NCBI GenBank assembly: GCA_964495465.1
Contig: CAZBWE010000052.1
Span: forward strand, 1 to 16,646
DNA from: CAZBWE01 sp964495465
GTDB lineage: Bacteria > Planctomycetota > Phycisphaerae > Sedimentisphaerales > Anaerobacaceae
Direction of reading: 5' to 3'
Length of the DNA stretch: 16,646 nucleotides
Part shown: positions 1 through 6,857 of the stretch, one piece after another
Layout of the letters: each line of letters starts with the position of its first letter
Numbering within the stretch: position 1 is the first letter of the stretch
Made by a program: the position numbers and the translations under genes
Notes under the pieces: generated by a model
What the model was told of the DNA's origin: nothing
The model's input: only the letters and a program-made list of their open reading frames with translations
Databases searched by the model: none

Positions 1-25
1 CATATTAGGGCAATTTGAGTATGCA

Positions 26-128
26 CATAACCTCCTCCTTTTTATAAAAACAAGGATTTAACCGCGTCCCTCGCTTTTTATCGGTCCTTCAACATATTAC
101 TATACTCGAATGTCACCGAAAAAGTCAA
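26..128 (-). promoter_or_regulatory. Promoter and leader, second copy (left edge)
   Basis: Read on the minus strand, this has -35 TTGACT (plus 123-128), an 18-nt spacer and -10 TATAGT (plus 99-104). A leader containing GCGAGGGACGC follows, and then a strong Shine-Dalgarno, AGGAGG, placed 5 nt before an ATG at 26-28. A-rich tracts lie upstream of the -35 (plus 130-157) and could act as an UP element. The same order of elements with near-identical sequence sits in front of the caspase-like gene (1325-1444), so this is a paralogous regulatory module. The ATG opens only seven codons before TAA. The gene it serves is therefore broken, a short leader peptide, or lies beyond the window edge. Confidence 0.6.
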
Positions 129-162
129 GTATTTTTTTGATTTTTCTTGTCTTTTTTGGGAA

Positions 163-294
163 TTAACCCGGATTTTTCAAAGCCACATCCATGCTTCGCT
201 CCTTAGGAGCTACGCAGGACAAAGAGACCACAGCCTGCCCCGAGCGAAGTCGAGGGAGTCGAAGGGCTTCACGAATTATCTCAACTAAATAATA
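163..294. repeat. Composite intergenic repeat-like stretch
   Basis: No gene is supported between the stop at 317 and the left-hand leader. The stretch carries a perfect 5-bp hairpin, GCTCC-TTA-GGAGC (198-210). It also has a block containing CCCCGAGCGAAGTCGAGGG (239-257), of a kind I recognise as recurring between genes in environmental bacterial genomes. An open frame crosses it on the minus strand (to 444), but that frame overlaps the caspase-like gene out of phase and reads like translated repeat. The repeat status comes from recognition, since no second copy is visible in this window. Confidence 0.35.
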
Positions 295-322
295 CCAAAT
301 CGCCAATCGTAAATCGTCAATC
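295..322. repeat. Heptanucleotide tandem repeat, 4 units
   Basis: Four consecutive 7-bp units are visible on the plus strand: CCAAATC, GCCAATC, GTAAATC and GTCAATC, all fitting a loose consensus ending in AATC. On the minus strand they read GATTGAC, GATTTAC, GATTGGC and GATTTGG. The array includes the stop codon and last codons of the caspase-like gene (residues Ile-Asp-stop). It resembles the short tandemly repeated heptamers known from cyanobacteria, but no relationship is claimed. Confidence 0.6.
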
Positions 323-1327
323 AATAAGTCTTCTCCTCCGACGAAGCAACGCCAGACCGCCAATGCCAAGCAAAAACAGCGTCGCGGGCTCAGGTATGAG
401 CACATACTTTGTCGTCTGACTTCCCACCCAGGGTGTCGATCCACAGACGCCTCCTTTCTTCAGAGCGATTCTCTTCTGGTGAGCATAGTCGAGCCATTCT
501 CCGATCGTTACACTGCCATCCTTGTCCTTGTCGCCTTTGTAGTGAGCGTTTTTTTCGGTTGCTTCTTCGAGCCAAGCGGCATATTCGTATAGACCTTGAT
601 CGGCTTGGGTCTCTGGAACAGAAAGCAGGTAAGTGAGGTTTAGCATGCTCGCCTTGTCGATATCATCGGCCCCGCCGATCATTCCCCCGGAGTAGCAGGC
701 ATCAACGATGGCGACTTTGTGCACACTCGAAGTGATCGAGCCAAGGAGCGTTGCCAGTTGATCGTCGGTCAATTTATCGCTTGCTTTTCCGATCCATTCG
801 TCGCCTTTGGTCTCGGCTTTGTCTGAACTGTCGGTCTTATCTTCTTTTCCGGGCGTGGAGTCAGTTCTGTTACCATGACCAATGTAATAGAAAACGACGA
901 GATCACCTGGTTTTGCTTTTGCCTTCACTTGGTTCAAAGCGTTGGTGATCTTCTCTCCCCCAACTTCTTCTGTTGTACCGTTGATTTTGGCTTTGATAAT
1001 GGTCGATTCATACTTCTTTCCTAATACCCCTGCGGCTTTCTTAAGCGTCTTGTCTAAGGTGTCCACGGCCTTCATATCCGGGTCACCCGCAGTGGGATTG
1101 CCGATGCCAACAAAATAAATTGGCACTGCTTTAAGAGGTACCGTCGGGACAAGCAAAAATATTAACCCTATAGCCAGAACCGCCACAGATTTAACTTTTA
1201 ACCCTAAGTTTACACGGTTATCGGTCGTTTTTTTCGTTCCTGCAATTGTTATTGGTCGAGAGTTCCAAAAGAAAACAAAGAGAGAGCACCGCACGTGCGC
1301 CTGGTAGAGTAATTTTGACTTGCTCAT
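317..1327 (-). CDS. Secreted caspase-like protein with EF-hand loop and PEP-CTERM anchor
   Basis: A 336-residue protein predicted to be exported and held at the cell surface. A hydrophobic export segment lies at about residues 44-67, after an unusually long N-terminal part. A clan CD (caspase/legumain-like) core follows: the catalytic His is in YYIGHG (His151) and the catalytic Cys is in VDACYSGG (Cys211). A canonical 12-residue EF-hand loop, DKDKDGSVTIGE, spans 266-277. The end carries the PEP-CTERM signature: PEPAT at 312-316, a short membrane segment, then five arginines at 329-333. Exosortase would normally recognise such a tail. The ATG has an ideal AGGAGG 5 nt upstream, which supports this start although the signal segment begins late. 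It has its own promoter and leader (1325-1444). The sequence suggests a calcium-responsive surface protease, but substrate and activity are unknown. Confidence 0.8.
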   Translation of the reverse strand: MSKSKLLYQAHVRCSLFVFFWNSRPITIAGTKKTTDNRVNLGLKVKSVAVLAIGLIFLLVPTVPLKAVPIYFVGIGNPTAGDPDMKAVDTLDKTLKKAAGVLGKKYESTIIKAKINGTTEEVGGEKITNALNQVKAKAKPGDLVVFYYIGHGNRTDSTPGKEDKTDSSDKAETKGDEWIGKASDKLTDDQLATLLGSITSSVHKVAIVDACYSGGMIGGADDIDKASMLNLTYLLSVPETQADQGLYEYAAWLEEATEKNAHYKGDKDKDGSVTIGEWLDYAHQKRIALKKGGVCGSTPWVGSQTTKYVLIPEPATLFLLGIGGLALLRRRRRLID

Positions 1328-1444
1328 AACCTCCTCCTTTTTTATACACCTGCGGCGTAATAAACATTGAAATTTGACAGCGTCCCTCGCTTTATTATCA
1401 CTCCTTCAACGCATTAGTGTACTCTATATAAGCACCAAAGTCAA
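1325..1444 (-). promoter_or_regulatory. Promoter and conserved leader of the caspase-like gene
   Basis: On the minus strand, -35 TTGACT (plus 1439-1444), a 17-nt spacer and -10 TACACT (plus 1416-1421) are followed by a leader of about 80 nt. The leader contains TTGAAGGAGTGATAA and then AGCGAGGGACGCT, which can fold as a 4-bp stem with an AGGGA loop. It ends in AAAAAAGGAGGAGGTT directly before the ATG. The element from the -10 through the GAGGGACGC block and the Shine-Dalgarno closely match 26-128, while the segment between them differs in length and sequence. This pattern suggests a conserved regulatory leader rather than recent exact duplication. I do not recognise a named riboswitch. Confidence 0.6.
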
Positions 1445-1550
1445 TGGTTTTTATCCACTTTTCCTATCTTTATTTTGTGGCGTAAGGGATAAACGTGAGC
1501 TTAGGAGATTATTAGAGTGATGTAAGTCCTTAGCATTGAAAGACTTAGTA

Positions 1551-2684
1551 TTAACACAACAAAACTTCCAGAAGCTTTTTCTGCAAACTCGGTGATGGTC
1601 TCTTTGTAAAAGATGCCGTCTTTTTTGTAAATACTGTTACAGCCGGCCCGATAGGACCATACACAGCCGGCTCAGTCGGACCAAAAGCAGCAATTGTCTG
1701 TACCCCCAAACAAGCCGCAAGATGCGTGATGCCGCTGTCATTGCCAACAAAAACATCCGCACAGCTCAAAAGCTCCGATACCTGGGTTAAAGACAAGTCC
1801 ATCAGACATCGGCCAATGCTTTTTACCTTTCCGACCTTTGTTTTACTGAACCTATTCAGCTCAGCAGGCCCCAACAGGAAAATTACCTCATAACCATTGG
1901 AAATGAGCTTTTTAGATATGGCTAAAAAATTATCCAGATGCCAGCATTTATGTAATCCGCCGCTTCCCGGATGAATGACTATCAGCTTCTTACTGATATT
2001 AACATTTATCTCCTTCAATATCTCTTTACCCCTGTTTACATCCATTTCGGTTGTTCTTATAAGAGTGTCATCGGGACTGACTTTGGGGGCCTGCAGAGGC
2101 AAGCCGCTTTGCTCGATAAATTGCTGTATATAAAAGTCGGTTAAATGGCCGCAGTAATCTTTAGGCGGCTTCATAAGCAGTGTCATAACCTCCGCACTGT
2201 GGCTGCAGTTGGCGGTATAAATCAGGTTTTGTTCAAAATCACTGTTCGGCTCGCCCAAAAATGTTGCAATCCAGGAATAATCAGCAAAAGCATTTATTAA
2301 AGGGTCTCCGTCTGCAAGGTCGAACGTTTTTATTTCAGCAAACAATCGATGCAAATCCATAGAATCTATGGAGCGGATACTGTCAATACAGCTTCTCCCG
2401 GGGAAAATACCGATATATTCGGTGTGCCCGAGAATGTCAATCCCACCCAATCCGAGTGAATCTTTCATAAATTTAGCTAATGGCAAAGTCAATATACAAT
2501 CGCCTATCGCCCCCGGCTGTAATATCAGGCCACGCTGTGTTTTCCTCGCTGCTTCAATACCTTCTTCTCTAAGCAAATTCAAAATGTCATTACCTGCCTG
2601 TATAATCATACCTTCACCATCCCGGGTGAAACGATACGCAGCAATCTCATATTTAGCCCCTAGTTTCACCGGGGTTTTCGCCAT
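1551..2684 (-). CDS. Glycosyltransferase family 9 (heptosyltransferase-type)
   Basis: A 377-residue cytoplasmic glycosyltransferase of family GT9. These enzymes transfer heptose or related sugars from nucleotide donors onto lipopolysaccharide core or similar surface glycans. The fold starts at about residue 51, where LILQPGAIGDCILTLPLA matches the family's N-terminal GxxGD signature. The second domain carries VIHPGSGG followed by a Lys-Cys-Trp segment. The diagnostic donor-site motif is FVGNDSGITHLAACLG, then AFGPTEP. About 50 residues precede the usual start and are not explained. The ATG at 2684 has no clear Shine-Dalgarno, so a later start is possible. It stands 252 bp from the TPR gene and probably has its own promoter. 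The acceptor cannot be told from sequence. Confidence 0.85.
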   Translation of the reverse strand: MAKTPVKLGAKYEIAAYRFTRDGEGMIIQAGNDILNLLREEGIEAARKTQRGLILQPGAIGDCILTLPLAKFMKDSLGLGGIDILGHTEYIGIFPGRSCIDSIRSIDSMDLHRLFAEIKTFDLADGDPLINAFADYSWIATFLGEPNSDFEQNLIYTANCSHSAEVMTLLMKPPKDYCGHLTDFYIQQFIEQSGLPLQAPKVSPDDTLIRTTEMDVNRGKEILKEINVNISKKLIVIHPGSGGLHKCWHLDNFLAISKKLISNGYEVIFLLGPAELNRFSKTKVGKVKSIGRCLMDLSLTQVSELLSCADVFVGNDSGITHLAACLGVQTIAAFGPTEPAVYGPIGPAVTVFTKKTASFTKRPSPSLQKKLLEVLLC

Positions 2685-2734
2685 CGTGTTATAGAGTTAT
2701 CTTGAAGCTTCTAACAAAAAGAAACACTCTACTT

Positions 2735-2801
2735 TTGTCATTCCGTGCTTGACACGGAATCTATATCTTTTATTGGATTCCTGCTTTCGCAGGAATGACA
2801 A
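2735..2801. repeat. Nested-hairpin intergenic repeat (REP/MITE-like)
   Basis: The element is bounded by a perfect 10-bp inverted repeat, TTGTCATTCC (2735-2744) and GGAATGACAA (2792-2801). It holds two internal hairpins: ATTCCGTG-CTTGA-CACGGAAT (2740-2760) and ATTCCTGC-TTTC-GCAGGAAT (2777-2796). The second is a 20-bp palindrome shaped like the Neisseria dRS3 repeat, which has an ATTCC...GGAAT frame. It would lie in the 5' leader of the GT9 gene. Its symmetric terminal repeats and lack of coding capacity suggest a non-autonomous mobile or REP-like element. Confidence 0.7.
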
Positions 2802-2832
2802 TTGGCCATTTTGTTAGATACTGCTTTTAATG

Positions 2833-2860
2833 ATTTTAACGTGATTATTTCACAAATCAA
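2833..2860 (-). promoter_or_regulatory. Possible promoter for the GT9 gene
   Basis: On the minus strand TTGATT (plus 2855-2860) is separated by 16 nt from TAAAAT (plus 2833-2838). A second candidate, TTGTTT with a 15-nt spacer and TATAAT (plus 2877-2903), lies just upstream. Either would give a leader containing the nested-hairpin repeat. A G7 run (plus 2865-2871) lies between the two candidates. Evidence is only hexamer match and position. Confidence 0.35.
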
Positions 2861-2936
2861 TAGCGGGGGGGTGCTTATTATACGGATTGTGTTATCTAAA
2901 CAAATAGGTAGGAATGATATTCGCTTATTAATTTTC

Positions 2937-4553
2937 TTATTTCAGATGGTTCCTGACAGCATTGAACTGCTCTTCAGTAACCGCCACGCCCAATTCCCGG
3001 GCGATTATTAGGTGCTTGTAGGCCAATTCATACTCTTCTAACTGATAATACCCGAAGGCAAGTCCAAAATGTGCGTCTCCTATACCCGGTTCTATTTCCA
3101 CTGCTTTCAGGTAAGCCACTACCGCTTGTTCATATAACTGTTTGTTGGCATACGCAGAGCCAAGATTGTAATGAAACATTCCCTCATCCGGCTTTATCTG
3201 GATAGCTTTTGTATATTTTTCAATAGCCGCATCGTAGTTTTGCTTTCCGAAGTATGCGTTGCCCACATTTACCAGTGCTGCCAACAAATCCGGTTTAATA
3301 GCCAAAGCTTTTTCGTATGCCTGAATTTCATCATCAACCAACCCGAGTTTATTATAGCAAAGAGCCAAACCGCAATGGGCCTCGACTAAATCTCGATTTA
3401 TATTAAGGGCCATTTTATATTGGTATATTGCCTTTTCATACTCGTCCATCTGGCTGTAAACATCACCCATCTGGTTATATAAAGAGGCATCTTTTGGCTC
3501 TACACCAAGTGCCTGTTTCAATTGTATTAATGCCTGAGTAAATCTTTCCTGTTTGCAATAAGCCAAAGCCAGGTTTTTATAAGCATCTATGAAATTCGGC
3601 TCCAGGGCCAGAGACTGTTGATACTGCGAAATAGCTTTGTTCAGCAATCCCTGCTGAGCATACGCATTACCAAGGTTACTATTTGTCTTTGCATCGTTTG
3701 GATTTATTCTGAGGGCCTCCTGGTATTCATATATTGCATCCTGTACCTGGCCGTTCTTAAAGTAAATGTTCCCCAAATTCGACCTGGATTCGGACAATGT
3801 CGGATTTATCTCTACCGCTCTTTCCAGCGCAAGCTTGGCAGAAGCCGAATTACCGATTTCCTCGTAACAGTTCCCAAGATTATTAAAAAGACAGCCAAGT
3901 GTCTGAATCTTATTCAGATTCTTCATATAAATACTATCATCATCGCCTTGCGGAACCTTGAACTTTTTTATATAGTGCTCGTCATTGGCAGTTCCTCCTC
4001 TGCCTGTCGTTTCGATATTGAATCTCATACGTTTGTCGTCGTATCTTACAAAAAAATGTCCCGGAACAACGACTCCATACATAGGCAGGCCGAGCCGCTC
4101 TGCAAGCGACAGGTACAAAATGGAAAGACTCAAGCAATACCCTCTTTTTTTATCAAGCACCGTATGCAAAAACAAATCATTCGGGTCGTTTGCCTCCGGA
4201 ATCGACTCGAACCCCAACTCATCAAATAAATACTTGTTTATCACCGGAATCGTCTGGTAATTCAAGCCCAGCCCGTCCCTCTGAAGTCTATCGCGAATCT
4301 CCATTGCCATATCATCTAAAGTTAATAGCTGTCTTCGGCCGTGAACCAGGTCACTCCAGTTCTCCGAGACAATCAAAGCAGCAGTGGCCAGGTCAACCTC
4401 GTCTTCACTCAGCCGCAGAACCTGCTCAATCGACCTTGCGTATAAACCGAGCTTACCATCGTTAGCTAAAGGCCTGTACTGGTAACCCTGGGTTACTGAT
4501 GTGAAAATTACAACATAGCCTATTGTCAAAAAAGTTTTCTTCATTGGTTTCAT
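2937..4553 (-). CDS. Exported transglutaminase-like protein with nine TPRs
   Basis: A 538-residue protein. It starts with a short hydrophobic export segment (about residues 5-23) and continues with a SirB1-type transglutaminase-like domain at about 40-200. The catalytic-type Cys is in RGYCLSLSILYLSLAERLG (Cys140) and the His in VPGHFFVRY (His166). The usual third acidic residue may be Glu181 in FNIETT, where Asp is more common. From about residue 218 to 523 there are nine consecutive 34-residue TPRs, several with the NLGN-Y and A...Y..AL..P pattern, which form a protein-binding solenoid. The ATG at 4553 has no good Shine-Dalgarno. The ATG at 4544 has GGA about 8 nt upstream and gives a cleaner signal peptide, so the true start may be there. 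The substrate is unknown. Confidence 0.75.
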   Translation of the reverse strand: MKPMKKTFLTIGYVVIFTSVTQGYQYRPLANDGKLGLYARSIEQVLRLSEDEVDLATAALIVSENWSDLVHGRRQLLTLDDMAMEIRDRLQRDGLGLNYQTIPVINKYLFDELGFESIPEANDPNDLFLHTVLDKKRGYCLSLSILYLSLAERLGLPMYGVVVPGHFFVRYDDKRMRFNIETTGRGGTANDEHYIKKFKVPQGDDDSIYMKNLNKIQTLGCLFNNLGNCYEEIGNSASAKLALERAVEINPTLSESRSNLGNIYFKNGQVQDAIYEYQEALRINPNDAKTNSNLGNAYAQQGLLNKAISQYQQSLALEPNFIDAYKNLALAYCKQERFTQALIQLKQALGVEPKDASLYNQMGDVYSQMDEYEKAIYQYKMALNINRDLVEAHCGLALCYNKLGLVDDEIQAYEKALAIKPDLLAALVNVGNAYFGKQNYDAAIEKYTKAIQIKPDEGMFHYNLGSAYANKQLYEQAVVAYLKAVEIEPGIGDAHFGLAFGYYQLEEYELAYKHLIIARELGVAVTEEQFNAVRNHLK

Positions 4554-4576
4554 CCAGTCGTTGTTAAAGAATCAGC

Positions 4577-4624
4577 CGTAAGCATCTTACGAATTTTATC
4601 GTCATATAGTTCCTTGAAATTCGT
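4577..4624 (-). promoter_or_regulatory. Structured leader of the TPR gene
   Basis: Two overlapping inverted repeats lie between the likely promoter and the start codon: ACGAATTT (4589-4596) with AAATTCGT (4617-4624), and CGTAAG-CAT-CTTACG (4577-4591). They share the three bases 4589-4591, so the two stems compete. No U-run follows, so this is not a standard attenuator. It may modulate translation or stability. Confidence 0.35.
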
Positions 4625-4636
4625 GTATTTTTGTGA

Positions 4637-4664
4637 ATTATAACGGAGAAAATTAGCCTGTTAA
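4637..4664 (-). promoter_or_regulatory. Sigma-70-like promoter for the TPR gene
   Basis: On the minus strand TTAACA (plus 4659-4664, 5 of 6 bases matching TTGACA) is separated by 16 nt from a perfect TATAAT (plus 4637-4642). It sits just after the MATE stop codon and about 85 nt before the TPR start, so the TPR gene is probably transcribed apart from the sugar run. Confidence 0.6.
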
Positions 4665-4680
4665 ATGTAACCATAACCGT

Positions 4681-6090
4681 TTAAATCTCGACCGGCACAC
4701 CTACGGGGCGTCTCTTAAATAAATCTATCTCCATCCATTTCCTGCTTTTAAATCGCCATCTGTTTGCCAGCCCGGCCGCAATAATACTAACCGAAGCCGC
4801 AATCCAGGGACCCACAGCTCCAAGTGAAGGAACATACAAAACCATTAGAGCTCCGCCAATTCCCAATATTATTGCTGACGCAGAAGCCGAGATTATCGCC
4901 AGCCACACTGTGTCACCTGCACCGCGCAATGAGCCGCTGTAAATAATCCGAGCCGCATGGAATACCTGATATATGGCGGCACAGATAAGAATATTAACAC
5001 CGGCTTCAATTACCTTAACATCAGAAGTCCAAAATCGCATCAACGGCTCTCTAAACAGAAGAAAACATACCCCTATTGTTCCCATATAAACAAGCGCTAC
5101 TTTCAAACAAACGCTCGTTTGTTTCATAGCCAGGTCTTTTTGGCCATGCCCGATTGTCTTACCCACTGCCGCCGTCAGCGCCGTTGATATACCCACGATT
5201 GGCATAACTGAAACATTTGTATAAGATAATATCGCGCTCGTCGCAGCTAACGCTTCTTTCCCGAATCTGCCGACCAGCCCGAACAGAATCACTCCCCAAA
5301 AGGCAACATTTATCATCAGACCAAGCCCCGCTGGAAGGCCCACTTTCAGCAAATCATACATCTTGTCAAAATTGATATTCAACGTCCGCCTTGTTTTGAA
5401 AGTTGAGTTTATACTGCTGCCCAAAAGCACGGTCATATTTATACCGGCCATTACACCTATCCCGATAAACGTCCCCCAGCCCGCGCCTGCTATCTCCAGC
5501 CGGGGAAAACCAAACCTGCCGAATATCAACACATAGTTGCACGCAATATTGACTACCTGTCCAATCAACGACGCATACATCGTTATAATAGGCCGATGGA
5601 TACCCATAAAAAATTGGCTGCTTGCCCAGTTGATTATCGCCAGTATCTGGGCATAAAGCATAATCCGAAGGTATATTACCTCCATAGCACATACTGACGG
5701 CGGCTGACCCATCATTTTGAAAATCCACGGTGCAGTCGGCCACATAACCAGCAATACCAAAACGAAGTACGCGACCCCCATATATATCAACTGCCAGTAA
5801 TAATTTGAGCAACCCCTTTTGTCACCCCTGCCTAAGCTCTGACTAACAAACGTGTTTAAGCTCGTCATCGACCCCATTGCAAAAGACCCTGGCACAAAAC
5901 TGACAATCCCAGCCGGCAATATGGCAGCTAACGCCTCCGTTCCAAGACGTGATACCATAAACCTGTCCACAAACTGCATAATAGTAAACGATATGGTCGT
6001 CACCACCATCGGCGTTGCCAGTTTCAGCATATATCCAACCGACGTTTCATCCACTGCATCTCGAATTTCAACTGCTTGTTTATCACTCAT
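4681..6090 (-). CDS. MATE-family efflux transporter
   Basis: A 469-residue inner-membrane protein with about 12 hydrophobic segments arranged as two similar halves, the usual size and shape of MATE transporters. These exchange Na+ or H+ for cationic or organic compounds. The first half opens with KLATPMVVTTISFTIMQFVD, typical of the family, with a matching second half from about residue 240 (DLLKVGLPAGLGLMINVAFW). The ATG at 6090 has AGGA about 8 nt upstream. It is the last gene of the long minus-strand run and is separated by 103 bp from the DUF167 gene. The substrate cannot be inferred. A flippase role related to MATE is possible but has no support here. Confidence 0.88.
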   Translation of the reverse strand: MSDKQAVEIRDAVDETSVGYMLKLATPMVVTTISFTIMQFVDRFMVSRLGTEALAAILPAGIVSFVPGSFAMGSMTSLNTFVSQSLGRGDKRGCSNYYWQLIYMGVAYFVLVLLVMWPTAPWIFKMMGQPPSVCAMEVIYLRIMLYAQILAIINWASSQFFMGIHRPIITMYASLIGQVVNIACNYVLIFGRFGFPRLEIAGAGWGTFIGIGVMAGINMTVLLGSSINSTFKTRRTLNINFDKMYDLLKVGLPAGLGLMINVAFWGVILFGLVGRFGKEALAATSAILSYTNVSVMPIVGISTALTAAVGKTIGHGQKDLAMKQTSVCLKVALVYMGTIGVCFLLFREPLMRFWTSDVKVIEAGVNILICAAIYQVFHAARIIYSGSLRGAGDTVWLAIISASASAIILGIGGALMVLYVPSLGAVGPWIAASVSIIAAGLANRWRFKSRKWMEIDLFKRRPVGVPVEI

Positions 6091-6193
6091 TAAAAAGTCC
6101 TGTTTTAACTTTCACTGCGATTGCTGCCGCTGTCGTCATTCAGAACGGCTTGTCCTTTATAGCTTTAGCGAAAGAGGAAGCGAAGAATCTCTA

Positions 6194-6493
6194 TCATTTA
6201 TTCAAATCAAGTTTTTCCAGCAGTTGCTCAACCGAAACACCCTCAACTTTTACTTGTTTGACTGGATTGGTTGTGCCGGATATTATACGAACTAAAGTTT
6301 TTTTCACGCCAAGATGCTTAGCAAGAAACCCAAGCAGGTACTTATTTGCCCTGCCTTTCTCCGCCGGCGCCGAAATTTTGACCTTTATTGCACCGTCAAG
6401 CAGGCCGCAAATCGCCGTCCTGCTGCTGCCGGGCACAACCTTTACCGTAAAGACAACTCCCCCATCAGTTTTTTTTACTAACGGATTTACCAT
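6194..6493 (-). CDS. DUF167 / YggU-family protein
   Basis: A 99-residue protein matching the small, widely conserved DUF167 (YggU) family, whose role is not established. Typical features are KVVPGSSRTAI near the start (about residues 18-28), then KVKISAPAEKGRANKYLLGFLAK with the conserved APAxxGxAN core, and VRIISGTTNPVKQVKV near the end. Length is normal for the family. There is no convincing Shine-Dalgarno before the ATG at 6493, and an in-frame stop lies just upstream, so the start cannot be much earlier. It sits 49 bp after the unknown 100-residue gene. Confidence 0.85.
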   Translation of the reverse strand: MVNPLVKKTDGGVVFTVKVVPGSSRTAICGLLDGAIKVKISAPAEKGRANKYLLGFLAKHLGVKKTLVRIISGTTNPVKQVKVEGVSVEQLLEKLDLNK

Positions 6494-6533
6494 ATAGAGT
6501 TAAATCCAATCGAATAGCAAACATCCTCCACTT

Positions 6534-6551
6534 ACCGGTTTATTAACCGGT
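6534..6551. repeat. Hairpin across a stop codon
   Basis: ACCGGTT (6534-6540), a TATT loop and AACCGGT (6545-6551) form a perfect 7-bp stem. On the minus strand it contains the stop codon of the 100-residue gene. No T-run follows, so it is a weak terminator candidate at best and may instead affect mRNA stability. Confidence 0.4.
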
Positions 6552-6845
6552 GATTTCCTTGAGGTTTACCCCAACTGCCAACTGGACATACTTTTCGATT
6601 TGCTCAGCAAGCTCACCTAATAACTCAAGCTGAAAATCCTCGTAATGCCCGCTCATAAGCTCACCGTCGAGTGTCTTTTTGAAGATTCTGACACGTATAA
6701 TGGATGGCTGGCCCTGCGCCTTACTGAAATCGCTGTCTTTGTGCTCGGTAAGCTCAACACGCCAATCTTCGCTTATAAAAACAAGGCACTTGCCTGTAAA
6801 AACCGCCATCGGAAAATAATCACGTAATAACTTGAGAGTTTCCAT
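6543..6845 (-). CDS. Hypothetical protein, 100 residues
   Basis: I do not recognise a family. The protein is soluble in appearance with no signal peptide or membrane segment. The first 60 residues have alternating hydrophobic stretches that suggest beta strands (MAVFTGKCLVFIS, IIRVRIFKK). The C-terminal part (about 66-95) looks like an acidic amphipathic helix (EDFQLELLGELAEQIEKYVQ). It has one Cys at about residue 19. The ATG at 6845 has AGGGA about 6 nt upstream. The gene begins 12 nt after the DUF1080-TIM stop codon, so the two are probably co-transcribed and may be translationally coupled. Confidence 0.7.
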   Translation of the reverse strand: METLKLLRDYFPMAVFTGKCLVFISEDWRVELTEHKDSDFSKAQGQPSIIRVRIFKKTLDGELMSGHYEDFQLELLGELAEQIEKYVQLAVGVNLKEITG

Positions 6846-6857
6846 TTTTCATCCCTG

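Noticed and set aside
163..444. A 93-residue minus-strand frame
   Set aside because: It overlaps the caspase-like gene out of phase and its C-terminal half is translated intergenic repeat.
26..1444. Cyclic-di-GMP (GEMM) riboswitch
   Set aside because: The leader contains GGGACGC as GEMM RNAs do, but I cannot find the other conserved segments or stems of that class.
1523..1547. Terminator after the GT9 gene
   Set aside because: TAAGTC and GACTTA form a 6-bp stem with a 13-nt loop just after the stop, but no U-run follows and the stem is AT-rich.
2865..2871. G7 run as a phase-variation tract
   Set aside because: It lies between genes and outside the promoter hexamers. Seven bases is short for slippage, so I see no reason to propose switching.
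3618..4229. A 203-residue plus-strand frame
   Set aside because: It is antisense to the TPR gene, whose repeat pattern shows clear coding on the minus strand. The plus-strand product has no recognisable features.
6462..6524. A 19-codon upstream ORF overlapping the DUF167 start
   Set aside because: GGAGG is directly adjacent to its ATG with no spacing, and nothing in its sequence supports a leader peptide.
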